Source: Macrocystis pyrifera (taxonomy: Eukaryota; Sar; Phaeophyceae; Laminariales; Laminariaceae). From it: a stretch of DNA of 64,000 nt. The stretch spans positions 6,890,633 through 6,954,632 of the forward strand of contig JASSKH010000014.1 in NCBI GenBank assembly GCA_031763025.1, written 5' to 3'. The number at the start of each line of letters is the position of its first letter. Positions within the stretch are counted from its first letter, which is position 1. The position numbers and the translations under genes are program-made. Shown piece after piece: positions 22,298-31,161 of the stretch. The notes beneath the pieces were generated by a model. That model saw only the letters and a program-made list of their open reading frames with translations, made no database searches and was not told the origin of the DNA.

Positions 22298-22699
22298 CAA
22301 ACCATAGGGTTTCTACAGTGTACTCGTAGTGCATTTCGTTTGTGCCGGCAAGATCCCCCACGCCACGCCGGGCCATCGCCTATGGACACGTCTGGTCCGT
22401 TCCCGTCCCAGCTTCCACTCGCCAGCACCGCAGAGCAAGCCAAACGGAAAACACCCCAAGCCAAGGAAACAGCAGCTAGAAGCACACGCACAGCTCTCCA
22501 TCGGCGGGCACTGCAGGCAATTAGAGCGGTAAAGAGAGAGGCTTCAGAGCTTCGAGCCAGCAAGCCTGGTAGGGAAGTCTTCTGCTGTAGCAAGCGCCAA
22601 CCTACCCCAACAGCAATAGAAGGTTAGCAGTCCTCGTCTAAGTGCTGATGTTGTTGTAATACCTCGTCGAGACAGCTTGTTCCGGGTTATCTCCTCGCC

Positions 22700-22915
22700 A
22701 AACAGAGCAGATACAACCAACCTGTTGTGGCGGGCTGACCGGTCTATTTTTTGTAATTTGAATTTGAAATATTTCAAGGGCTTGACTTCTTACGCACGTA
22801 CAAAACTCACATTCTCTCATCCTTCCGAGAATACTCTGCTTCGCGGGCGGCCAGAGAAGATACAACCAACTTGTTTGTTACCGTTTTTTTTTTGTTAATT
22901 TGCATTTTGAAATAT
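22700..22915 (+). repeat. Direct repeat pair in MULE intron
   Basis: AGATACAACCAACCTGTTG..TTTGTAATTTGAATTTGAAA at about 22707-22770 recurs with changes at 22857-22915. CTTCGCGGGCGGCCA also occurs twice (22841, 22930). Confidence 0.7.
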
Positions 22916-22999
22916 GTACAAGGACTCCGCTTCGCGGGCGGCCAACGCCGCGCGCTGCGCTCGCGAAGGGACACGTCAAACGGAATTGCGAAGGAAGTA

Positions 23000-23205
23000 C
23001 ACACTTGCGCGAATCTGGCGACTTAAAAATGACAATATCTCCATGCAACATTGTGCAGCTGCTGTTGTTGGGTCTCGCACCTGCAGCAGTAGGCATGCGA
23101 ACATACTTGTGCGAATTTGGCGACTACAAAATGACAATAGCTCCATCATGCAACATTGTGCATCTGCTGTTGTTGGGTCTCGCACCTGCAGCAGTAGGCG
23201 CGCGC
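23000..23205 (+). repeat. About 100-bp tandem duplication in MULE intron
   Basis: Two adjacent copies share GCGACTTAAAAATGACAATA / GCGACTACAAAATGACAATA, CATGCAACATTGTGCA and GGGTCTCGCACCTGCAGCAG. Confidence 0.85.
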
Positions 23206-24355
23206 ACACAAGGAACGTTGATTCCCATGGCATCGGCCTGACAGCGTTCATGTGTTTTTTTCACAACCAACCCTCCTGAGATATCCGAGGTGGAAGTTGT
23301 ATTCCGGGTAGATGATGTAGGGGTCTGATCAGGTGTATCTCGACACGTGATATTTGACACGAATGGTGTTTTGCGTTGTCATGAATCCTTACGCACTTGA
23401 CGTGTTGATTCGAGGTAGTGTCGGCATTCACGATTCATAGCAACAATACCACGAACGGTGTTTTTCGTCGGTCGTCAAGAACGTCCGGTGCTTCGTCTGA
23501 ACGGCAGGAGCAAGACGAGGACAGCATCATGGCTGGACTTAAGAACAGTTCAACTCGGAAGAAAAACAGCAAGCGAAGGCATCAACGCAGGGACAGCAAG
23601 ACAAAGCTTAGCGAGACGGGCAAGGTAAGAAGAAGGCCGTCGATTTTCTCGTAGTAACTCGCAGAAAGGTAGAGAATAGCGCCAAGCATCGGCACACCGG
23701 GCGTTGCGATGTAAACCTCGGTTAAAGGTTGGTTGCCGCTCCGTACTACCGTCGGGGCCTGCATCCGCCGGGGCAATTGTTGGAGCCATCGGCATAGTGA
23801 ACATGCCACATTTTTCGCCCAATGCGGACCTCCCTTTAATATTTGTACCTTCCTTCCCACGCCCTCCATTACTGTGGCAAGGTGATGTACCACTCGGCCG
23901 TGGCGAAAAAAACGGAGGAGCTGGAAGGCATGCTCAACAAACCCATCTATCCGCTAAACACTCGAGGTGGAGCCTCCAACCAGACCGCTACCTCCAAGCG
24001 TCAGCTCTCTAACTTCTGCACGGAGGAATGCACCGTACTGAAAGTGTTTGGCTGCCCCGTGGGCGAGCTTCCGATCGTGCCGGACCATGTGGAGGAAGAG
24101 GCAGGTCGCGCCTTTTTTTGGGGGGTTGTGGCCCAGTTGTTTTGTGCTTGTACGCTCTCCTGATATACTAGACTGACTATGCGGCCGGCCAACGAGTTGG
24201 TGCTTGACCGAAGAGTCCCGTTTCGCGTTTCGCATCTGTAGGTTTTAGGTTGCCAGTGCGTCGCAACGCGTTTGGCCAAGTAAATTTTAGATCAGAGGAT
24301 TTTTCAACCCCCATCGTCCTATTGAAACCGTGGCGAATCAGCGAATACACAGCAT

Positions 24356-24834
24356 AAAGCACGTACCAGGAAAGTCGTTGTTGCCGACGTTCACTAATTC
24401 GTATCCGTAACGAATGCGCACCCGTACGGCCTGTTGGTCCCCGTGTTTCCGGTGTCATTCCCCAGGCCCGACAGTTGTTTGACGGTAGCGCCACACGGGT
24501 GCTGCCTTTGGAGTTGCGTCAGGTGTGTCGCGCCTTCTACGTAGAAGGCGATGGAAACTGCTTGTGGCGTTCTATTTCTCACGGCCTATGGGGCACCGAT
24601 TACTTCTGGCCCCATGTGAAGCTCGTGGTGCTTGCGAAGGCCGCGAAGAACGCCGAGCAACTGGTGGGAGAGAATCGTCACCTGCACCACTCCTGCCTAT
24701 ACTACAGTAACGCTGTTCTCGCGAAGTACCGAGTAGCCAACGACTGTAAGCAGGACGACTACGAAATGATGCTACTGTCCGAGATTCTTCCCATGTGCCC
24801 GGACGGGGCGTGGGGTAGCCCTATCGAGTTGTAG
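24356..24834 (+). CDS. OTU cysteine-protease domain segment of MULE
   Basis: The open frame contains the OTU signature VEGDGNCLWRSISHGLWGTD. The candidate catalytic Asp is encoded at 24550-24552 and Cys at 24559-24561. It then runs HVKLVVLAKAAKNAEQL and ends CPDGAWGSPIEL just before a TAG stop. In OTU proteases (deubiquitinase-type fold) the WG-x-x-IEL stretch is followed by more strands and the catalytic His, which are absent here. So this is the N-terminal two thirds of an OTU domain. Neighbouring MULE and SWIM segments on the same strand inside one transposon indicate it belonged to a fused or co-encoded OTU-transposase. Upstream acceptors at ACCAG (about 24367), CCCCAG (24465) or GACAG (24474) are all in phase 0; the real one is not decided. 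Confidence 0.8.
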
Positions 24835-24841
24835 TGTATTC

Positions 24842-25557
24842 CCTCCCACCGTGAAGGTTATTATTTCGGACGCCGACGCTGCCATGACAAGCGCGGTTGC
24901 GGAGCATCTTCCAAACACAGTGCACTTGCATTGCCTTTGGCACTTGATGAAAAATGTCAAGAAGAAGTGCCAAGGCGCGCTCGGGCAAAGCACTTCACAC
25001 CTACAGGGCAAAGCACTTCACACCTACAGGGCAAAGCACTTCACACCTACAGGGCGTTAGTTGCGCTTGTTTTTTTTTTAATGGAGTGCCCAATACCTGG
25101 TGCATATAACCTTACCAGCGTTTTCCGTGGATTTTTGTCGCCGTGTCGCTCGTCCACGGGTTGCAGGCCTTTGACGGGGTGTGGCCGAAAGTAATGGAAA
25201 TGGTCAAGGACTCGGCGTGTCAAGCGTACCTCAGCGGCTACCTATTCGGATGAGTCCGACGGTCAGACGGGTACGAGCATGGTTTTCGGTTTCTGCTCAG
25301 AGACAAGCATAATGCCTTGCTAGACAGAACGATAAAATTATCTCATGGTTCAATCGTTGTATTTACAGGCAACGGAAGCACTGGGCCCGCTGCTACCACC
25401 CGACCGCTATGACCCTGAGCATGACAGCATCATCGACGGTGGAGGGAATCTTCGGTGTGCTAGAAACACGCCACGTCATCAACAGGAAATCCACCCTGAA
25501 CTGGGTGAAGGAGGAGCTGGCCAGACGAACAAGGGCCTTTGCTGTGGAATCCCTCGC
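24842..25557 (+). CDS. MULE transposase DDE core segments
   Basis: The first part (24842-25055) reads TVKVIISDADAAMTSAVAEH, then LHCLWHLMKNVKKKCQGALG: the second catalytic Asp (codon 24869-24871) followed by the LxCxWH motif of MULE transposases. The second (25167-about 25247) reads FDGVWPKVMEMVKDSACQAY, LSGYLF. The third (25369-25557, acceptor TTTACAG, donor GTGAGT) reads RKHWARCYHPTAMTLSMTAS, then TVEGIFGVLETRHVINRKST, with the candidate catalytic Glu at 25442-25444. The N-terminal part of the domain with the first catalytic Asp is missing, consistent with a deletion fused to the OTU segment. Confidence 0.8.
24987..25055 (+). repeat. Three tandem copies of a 23-bp unit
   Basis: GGCAAAGCACTTCACACC followed by TACAG is repeated three times without change at the 3' end of a transposase exon. 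Because 23 is not a multiple of 3, the expansion shifts frame. The last copy abuts a possible donor GTTAGT. Confidence 0.95.
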
Positions 25558-25989
25558 GTGAGTTTGAATCAAGGGTAATGCGGCGAGGGTGGGCGGCGCC
25601 AATGTTTCATGTCTAACCCTCCACATCATCCATCACATGCTTTCTATTCCACGATCTGGTGTCTTCTCGTTTTAGGGCGATCCGGAAATATACGGCCAGT
25701 TAGTTGGCTTGAGTTCAGTCGCTCATGTTGCTTTTCTTTCGTGGTACACGTAATCAATGGTGAAAAAAAAGACGGCAGGAAACATCGATTGAGGAGAGAA
25801 GTCTATTATCCTTGACGAACAGTAAATTGGTCCTCAAGATGTTGGGTAGATTGCGGTAGATTGCTGACCTTGATACTAGGCCCAGTTACGGGGGGCATAC
25901 GTCGAGATGTCAAGTCTTACACCATGTTTGGGTGCTGCATGCTCACCTGAAAGACCCTCGACTGCCCTGTCCACATTGACCGAAACGAC

Positions 25990-26114
25990 CGCAAAGACGT
26001 GCCGCCAAGGTCCCCGCCGTCAGCATCAAGGAACTGGAGGACAAAGTGCTCAAGTCTTTCGAGCCTATGCTGCAGGAACTCGAAAGAGTCAAGGTCAGCC
26101 ACTACGCACATAAG
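25990..26114 (+). CDS. MULE transposase linker exon
   Basis: The frame reads VPAVSIKELEDKVLKSFEPM, LQELERVKVSHYAHK and ends at donor GTGAGA in phase 0. The next exon starts in phase 0 after GTGCAG at 26419. It is helical, charged and of the kind found between the DDE core and the SWIM finger in MULE proteins. The 5' boundary is uncertain; an in-frame stop lies just upstream, so an acceptor near 26013 is needed. Confidence 0.6.
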
Positions 26115-26280
26115 GTGAGAGGAGACAACGGTAATACGTGCCGGTAGTCCGTCCTTGACAGTTGTGGTGCATAGAATCTCCTTCAGTATATTCTCATGCT
26201 GAAATATGTTTATAGCCGTGAGCAGATTGCACCTCTCTCCCCTGGGCCCAGTGTGAAATGTGGTTATGTAGCACTATTGT

Positions 26281-26340
26281 TACCTGCTGGACCACTCAGT
26301 CGGCGCTGACTACGTACTGACTGAGTGATCCAGAAGGTAG
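26281..26340. other. Imperfect hairpin in last MULE intron
   Basis: CTGGACCACTCAGTC and GACTGAGTGATCCAG pair at 14 of 15 positions around a 17-nt loop. TACC/GGTA extends the outer stem with mismatches. Confidence 0.7.
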
Positions 26341-26419
26341 TGCTCTATATCTAACCACTGTCGATCGGTCCAACAGTTTGAGTAACCATCAATGCTCGGT
26401 TTCATCTACCCTTGTGCAG

Positions 26420-27298
26420 AAAATGCTGGAAGAACTACGGACAAGCACCCTCTATGATACAGACGTGCTGGCAGAGGGCAATGGTGCCAACGACTTCCTG
26501 AGGAAGTTGGCAGAGCACAGCAGTGACCACCACGATGTATGTCGGGAGGTGCCGGAGGAAGGGTTCGATGAGGACTATGATCCATTGGGCCCCAAATTTG
26601 GGGCGACATCTTTGCCCGCGTTTCATCGACTGGTTGAGCACGTGCAGCTAACTGCTGTCGTAAAAGTGGTGTTCCGGTACCAAGACGAAAGCGCGCACAT
26701 CGTTGTTGTCGGGCCTGACGGTTTTCAGCTATGCACTTGCTTGCAGGTGCTGCGTTGTGGCTTGCCATGCAGGCACGTATTAGTCGCACTCTTCACGCGG
26801 CTGCAACGCGCCCTAGAGTTCAATGGCGATTGTATCCACCCTCGTTGGCGATCTTCTGGTGACGAGTGGAGTATCCACAGGGCCGACCTTAGCGTGTTCG
26901 ACGGGCATGAACGAGGGACGTACGATGGTGGCTTCACTGACGATTTTGGGGGGATATACATGCAGGATGACAACCATGTCAAGCGCAGCGCCCTAGGTGC
27001 GGTCATCAAAGGGAAGCTGAGCGCCAACATGATGGAGACATGCGTTGCCGCGGTCAGGAGTGTTATCGACCACTTCGACCAAAACCGCCCGAATTACTAC
27101 AATGCAGGGATGGAAGTAGCGGCGAGGTTCGCGCGGGATGCGCAAGCTTTTGTGCGGGGCCCTCTCCTCTCTCGCGACCCAGACAACATCTCGGGCATAC
27201 TCAATCCGCCCGATTCGTCGGTTAGAAGTAAGAAGGAGAGTCGGTATCTAGACTGCACGGAGCTACACTCGTCCAGGAAGAGACCCAAAGCCACGTAG
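26420..27298 (+). CDS. MULE transposase C-terminal exon with SWIM zinc finger
   Basis: After acceptor CTTGTGCAG the frame runs KMLEELRTSTLYDTDVLAEG to a TAG stop at 27296-27298 (292 residues). A SWIM finger is plain: CTC at 26732-26740 and CRH at 26768-26776 (C-x-C..C-x-H), preceded by VVVGPDGFQL and followed by VLVALFTRL. SWIM fingers sit C-terminal to the DDE core in MULE transposases and FAR1-type relatives and are thought to bind DNA or protein. The rest is a charged tail with PNYYNAGMEVAARFARDAQA and a basic end. This exon is intact, unlike the upstream half of the gene. Confidence 0.85.
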   Translation, partial: KMLEELRTSTLYDTDVLAEGNGANDFLRKLAEHSSDHHDVCREVPEEGFDEDYDPLGPKFGATSLPAFHRLVEHVQLTAVVKVVFRYQDESAHIVVVGPDGFQLCTCLQVLRCGLPCRHVLVALFTRLQRALEFNGDCIHPRWRSSGDEWSIHRADLSVFDGHERGTYDGGFTDDFGGIYMQDDNHVKRSALGAVIKGKLSANMMETCVAAVRSVIDHFDQNRPNYYNAGMEVAARFARDAQAFVRGPLLSRDPDNISGILNPPDSSVRSKKESRYLDCTELHSSRKRPKAT

Positions 27299-27558
27299 GT
27301 GGCCAGCCAAGAGCGTAGGATTCGACACGAGTCGACACAGGAAGGAGGTGCTGAACCTTTTTTCGCGATAGAAATACAACATGTGCACGGTAGCGCGCAC
27401 GGGGGGGGGGGGGGGCGTATCGGGGGGGAGAGAAAAGCCTGCTATATGACCCCGGATCTTAGTTAGGACTAAGAGGGGGCGAGAAAAGAAATGAGATGGG
27501 AACATGAAGAGAAAAAAACTAGTTCATGTTGGGCGCAGCGTATGTCATTTAGGGTCAT

Positions 27559-27838
27559 GGTGTCCCCTAAGGTCTGCCTGGTAGTAGGTAAACCGCGTAA
27601 CGACCAAGGACGATTTCACAGGTTCGAGCCCCGCCAACTGCATGCTCGTCTATACTCGTCGGGACTTCTTCTTGTGCATAGAGTTGACTTGCGGAAAGCG
27701 CGAGAGCGTGAGTCAGCGACATTCGATGGAAATCGACCACCAGTCGGGAATGCTGAACCCTCTACGCGATAAAAATGAAGGCACGTACCGGGGGGGAGTA
27801 CAGACGGCTTGTCCTGAAGCAGCAAAGTAAAAATGAGG
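27559..27838 (+). mobile_element. tRNA-derived SINE, copy 2, nested in MULE
   Basis: Starts GGTGTCCCCTAAGG, A-box-like TGCCTGGTAGTAGG, B-box-like AGGTTCGAGCCCC. The body GCGGAAAGCGCGAGAGCGTG, GGGAATGCTGAACCCTCTAC, GGCACGTACCGGGGGGGAG, GGCTTGTCCTGAAG and an A-rich end AAAGTAAAAATGAGG match copy 1 in reverse complement. It is nested in the 3' non-coding part of the MULE. Confidence 0.7.
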
Positions 27839-29106
27839 TTAACAAAGACAAATTTCCCCGCAAAAACGCGAGGTGAATAAAGCGCGAGGCATAGAAGATG
27901 CTGGTAGGCAGACATGGTGTTCCATGGATGAATTGAAGAATCCCCTGGTACGCAACAGCGTTTCCTTGGAGATATGTTTATATTTCCAAAGCGTGACCAC
28001 TCGCTCGCGCTACGTACTACGTCGTCGGGGGGCATTACGTTGCCTACCACCCTCTCGCCGCAAAACGACCATATTAATACATCAGAACGCGTATACTATC
28101 TACATCGAGTACGAAGCAAGCAGCTATTTGTATGGTGCTGATATATACACCAATGTCGATATTTAAGGTACGTCGAAAAGTGGAAATTGAGTGGCACATA
28201 TTCGGAGGGCAACCTGAATAACATATCGGAGGTAAAACTCCTTGCGCATGAACTTACGGTTTCACTATCCGACAATGTATTAATTATATGTGCAGTGTAC
28301 GTTGTGAAGCCTTACTGCTGCTTGCTAATACTCGTGTTGTTTATAGTTGTACTACAAAATTAAACAATGCAGGATGTACAGATACACGGTATATACTTCC
28401 TGAAGGTGTTGAGCAGTAGGCGGCAGAGGTCCAGCACAGGCCGGATGCTCGCGCTGCTCATTTGATGCACGTGCGGTGGGTGGTCGTTCGTGCACCATGG
28501 CGTCTGCTCTTCTTTCTAAAATACGACAAAATTAGGTATATTATCATCAAAACAGCAGTTTGTATTATAATATTTATATTAATAGTGTCAATCGCTAACA
28601 ATTCACGAAAAAACAGCAACCAAATCAATACATTCAATGCTTATTTATTTATGTCTATCACCCGAATCATGAGGCCAGGACAGGAGGAACCTATTATCCT
28701 TGATAGCTCTTCTGCACGCATTTCCTCAAAAAAAAATGGTGAGGACAACCAGCAGCAGCAGTAGTAACATACCCAGGTAAAGATTGTTCGCCGGGAGTGG
28801 ACGGAGAGCGATGGGTTACAGATAGATACATACACAATAACAATGTACTATTAATAGACCATGATCTGTCGGATACCAGTACGAGTGGGAGTATCATACT
28901 CTAACGGACGACGTCGACGTACTATTGCGGGGCAGCGGTAGTATAAGATACCAAATGACACGATAGTACTGCTGCGGCTGTATGTGACCTTATGTAGTGG
29001 TGCCGCGGCCTGCTGTACAGCAGTAGCGCACCGGATCAGATCAAAGCTTGGGGGACGTCGACATTGGATGTATGTATATGTGTTATAGTTACAGTAGTAG
29101 GTCTTC
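27839..29106. other. MULE 3' non-coding region
   Basis: No second gene is recognised between the SINE and the right TIR. The sequence is AT-rich with short frames lacking domain signals. One diverged TGTCGGATAG-like fragment is near 28268. Confidence 0.5.
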
Positions 29107-29192
29107 CTTTGGGGTACGTGCACTTTTAAAAGTACCTCTTTGGTGGGGTACTTTTTATCCACGTACCCCATGGGGTACTTATACCAGGTCCC
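29107..29192 (-). repeat. MULE right terminal inverted repeat
   Basis: Reverse complement of the left TIR, ending GTACTTATACCAGGTCCC at 29192, with a 3-bp insertion (ACC) relative to the left copy. Confidence 0.9.
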
Positions 29193-29201
29193 CTATTTTT
29201 A
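29193..29201. repeat. 9-bp target-site duplication, right (CTATTTTTA)
   Basis: Identical to 22207-22215. Confidence 0.9.
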
Positions 29202-30180
29202 GTATACAACGAACCGCAACATTTTTTTTCACGTTTCTTCTGTTCCAGGTATATGTACATGTAGTGGACACCGAGCAGTCGGCAAGTTATCGATCCACGC
29301 GTCCGCGATTAATAATTGACGAAGTTACGCAGCTGAAGTTACGAGAATAGACTACCAGGTACCAGGTATGCATGTAGGCTTGTTGTGTTGTCTGTAATTA
29401 CTTGACAACGTCCAGGTCTTACAGATCCACAGCCCCACTACTTGGATCCGTTTTGTTGTTCCCTTTTCGTTTCTATCTCGTGTTTTGAGTTTTGGGTTTT
29501 GGGTGCTGTGCACGCCCTGCGCTTCGCTCGTCGTTGTACGAGTACGTCGAAAGGTACGTGCTTGCTCACGACAGGACCACAGCAGGCGCTTTCTGCGACA
29601 CAGGCAGCATCATGATGCGTACACGTGTTCATGACGTTTCTCCAATTTTGGTCGCCTTCTACGGGGGACGGCGACGAGAACCGAGAACCGAACTCATCAA
29701 TCATGAGACGCCGTACATGCTCGCCGAATCCCTACAGTAGATTCACGCGACACGCACGGGCACGCGCGCTTCTAGACTCAACTGGCATAACATAAGCCCA
29801 GGCTGCCCACTGCCAACTGTGGCCGGTGGCCGAAAACCGAACATCGATGACTAGAGTGTTTGCGATAGAGGTAAAAAAAAAAAAAAAAACTTTACTTCCG
29901 CTAAAAAAAGTGAATTTCCTTCCCTTCCTGATTTCGGTGTGTTTGCGAGTGAGGTTAATCAAATCCTGCAGGCGACGCCTCCGAAAATAAGAAGGGAAGT
30001 GGGGAGGTGAGGCAACGCGGCAAACAAAAAAATAACGAATGCTGTGAACGGAAAAAAAAACAGCGTGCGAGTAGCGACGGCAGCCCAGCAACGTTTCGGC
30101 GGCACAGGTGACCGCGAAGCCACCACAGCCATCCCACGACTACAAGCAGCAATAGCAGCTAGCTGGCGCTAGACGCAGCT
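29202..30180. other. Intergenic, no gene recognised
   Basis: Two overlapping TACCAGGTA motifs at 29353-29368 and an A17-type run near 29873. No domain-bearing frame. Confidence 0.45.
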
Positions 30181-30204
30181 AGGGGCAGCGTGAGCAACAA
30201 AAAT

Positions 30205-30420
30205 AAACAGCGTCAGCACCAGCACCAGCACCAGCACCAGCAAGCACCAGCACCAACCAGCTTCCATTTTTGGATTGCTGCTGCTGGTGCTGCTGCTGCT
30301 GCTGGTGCTGCTGCTGCTGCTGCGCTCGGCCTACGCACGCCACAGCGCCGGCGCGCTCCGCTCCGCCGCCGCCGCCGCCGCCGCCGCCGCTGCTGCCGCT
30401 GCTGCTGCTGCTGCTGCAGC
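30205..30420. repeat. Triplet repeats (CAGCAC, GCTGCT, GCC)
   Basis: CAGCACCAG repeats (30210-30255), GCTGCTGCTGGT repeats (30275-30325) and GCCGCC/GCTGCT runs (30362-30420). Translations are Gln/Ala/Arg homopolymers and are not called as genes. Confidence 0.85.
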
Positions 30421-31161
30421 CGTAGTATGGTGAAATCGAAATGATACACGAGCTGTCATGCTGTCGCGCTCTCTACGAGCACGAGTACGAGTACGAGTGT
30501 GAATACGAGTCCTTTTTTGGGACGACGCATCCTCCACGTCGTCACCAAGCGGGCGAAAGCGTGTACCGTAGCAGCGGCGGCGACCCGCTGGCACGATCCA
30601 ACGCCGATCGTGCGCGCTATACTCAAGCTACACCTCTCGAGCCTCTGTGCTCCCAGCGGTTGTCGTGATGCGTACGGCAAAAGCAGCATGGTGGCATGGA
30701 AGATGCTCGGTGTTTTTGATCCTTCGAGATTTTAGTTGCGTTCTGCGTCGGGATAATGCTCGGTGCGTGTAGGCCAATAAAACAGAGAGCCAAAAGTTAC
30801 CGTAACTTTCGCTGAAATCCTTACTTCGCTGAAGTCTTTTCCGGCCGTTTTTTTCAGAAATTTACCTCAAAAATTTACCTCGGGAGAATTTTTAGAGAAG
30901 TAAAAGTAAAAAAAAAAAAAAACGCAAACACTCCACTGTTCAGGCGTGCAGACGCTTAGGTTTCAGGTTGGACATCAGGACTACTTGCCTCAAACCCCAA
31001 ACGGGACCGGTTGCACCGCAAAGGAAGTCTTGGTTACACCGCATTTGTACAGCACATCACCAACAGTACCTGGCACGCAGCTTCGTAGCAGCTCGACCAT
31101 GCGCACAGGGTCCTGGCGGTGCACGCTCACGCCCCGCTGACGACACAGCCACCCATGACAA
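30421..31161. other. Region upstream of the EF-hand gene
   Basis: Probably its promoter and 5' UTR. An A16-type run is at 30907. An alternative upstream ATG at 31155 lies in a different frame ending at 31310. No core promoter motif is asserted. Confidence 0.35.

Larger units (their letters stand above)
22382..27298 (+). pseudogene. OTU-MULE transposase gene, intron-containing, internally deleted
   Basis: Exons inferred from splice sites and phase are as follows. 22382-about 22572: ATG, MDTSGPFPSQLPLAST, a basic Ala/Arg-rich helix region. 23508-23624: Lys/Arg-rich, nuclear-localisation-like. 23882-about 24104: ends LPIVPDHVEEEAG. Then an OTU segment (to 24834), a DDE segment (24842-25055, 25167-about 25247, 25369-25557), about 25990-26114 (VSIKELEDKVLKSF..ELERVKVSHYAHK), and 26420-27298 with the SWIM finger and C-terminus. 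The 23624/23882 and 26114/26420 joins agree in phase. The role of the intact protein would be DNA cleavage and strand transfer at the TIRs. The reading frame is lost between OTU and DDE, where sequence is missing, and a stop interrupts the exon near 25247. It is therefore best treated as a degenerate copy. Confidence 0.75.
22216..29192 (+). mobile_element. Mutator-like element (MULE) with OTU domain, 6977 bp
   Basis: This transposon is delimited by inverted termini that begin GGGACCTGGTATAAGTACCC on both ends, about 82 bp long with one 3-bp indel and one or two mismatches, and by a perfect 9-bp target duplication. Inside are a split transposase gene with OTU, MULE/DDE and SWIM segments (22382-27298), two internal tandem duplications in its introns, a nested SINE (27559-27838) and about 1.3 kb of non-coding 3' sequence. 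Mutator elements move by cut-and-paste and typically have long TIRs and 9-bp duplications, so structure and gene agree. It inserted about 140 bp upstream of the coilin ATG. The near-identical TIRs and intact duplication suggest a fairly recent insertion, yet the gene has an internal deletion and is probably non-functional. Confidence 0.88.

Noticed and set aside
24001-24279. Minus-strand frames opposite the transposase exons
   Set aside because: Antisense shadows; OTU, DDE and SWIM signatures are all on the plus strand.
27616-28050. Minus-strand 144-codon frame in the MULE 3' region
   Set aside because: It overlaps the nested SINE and has no start context or domain.
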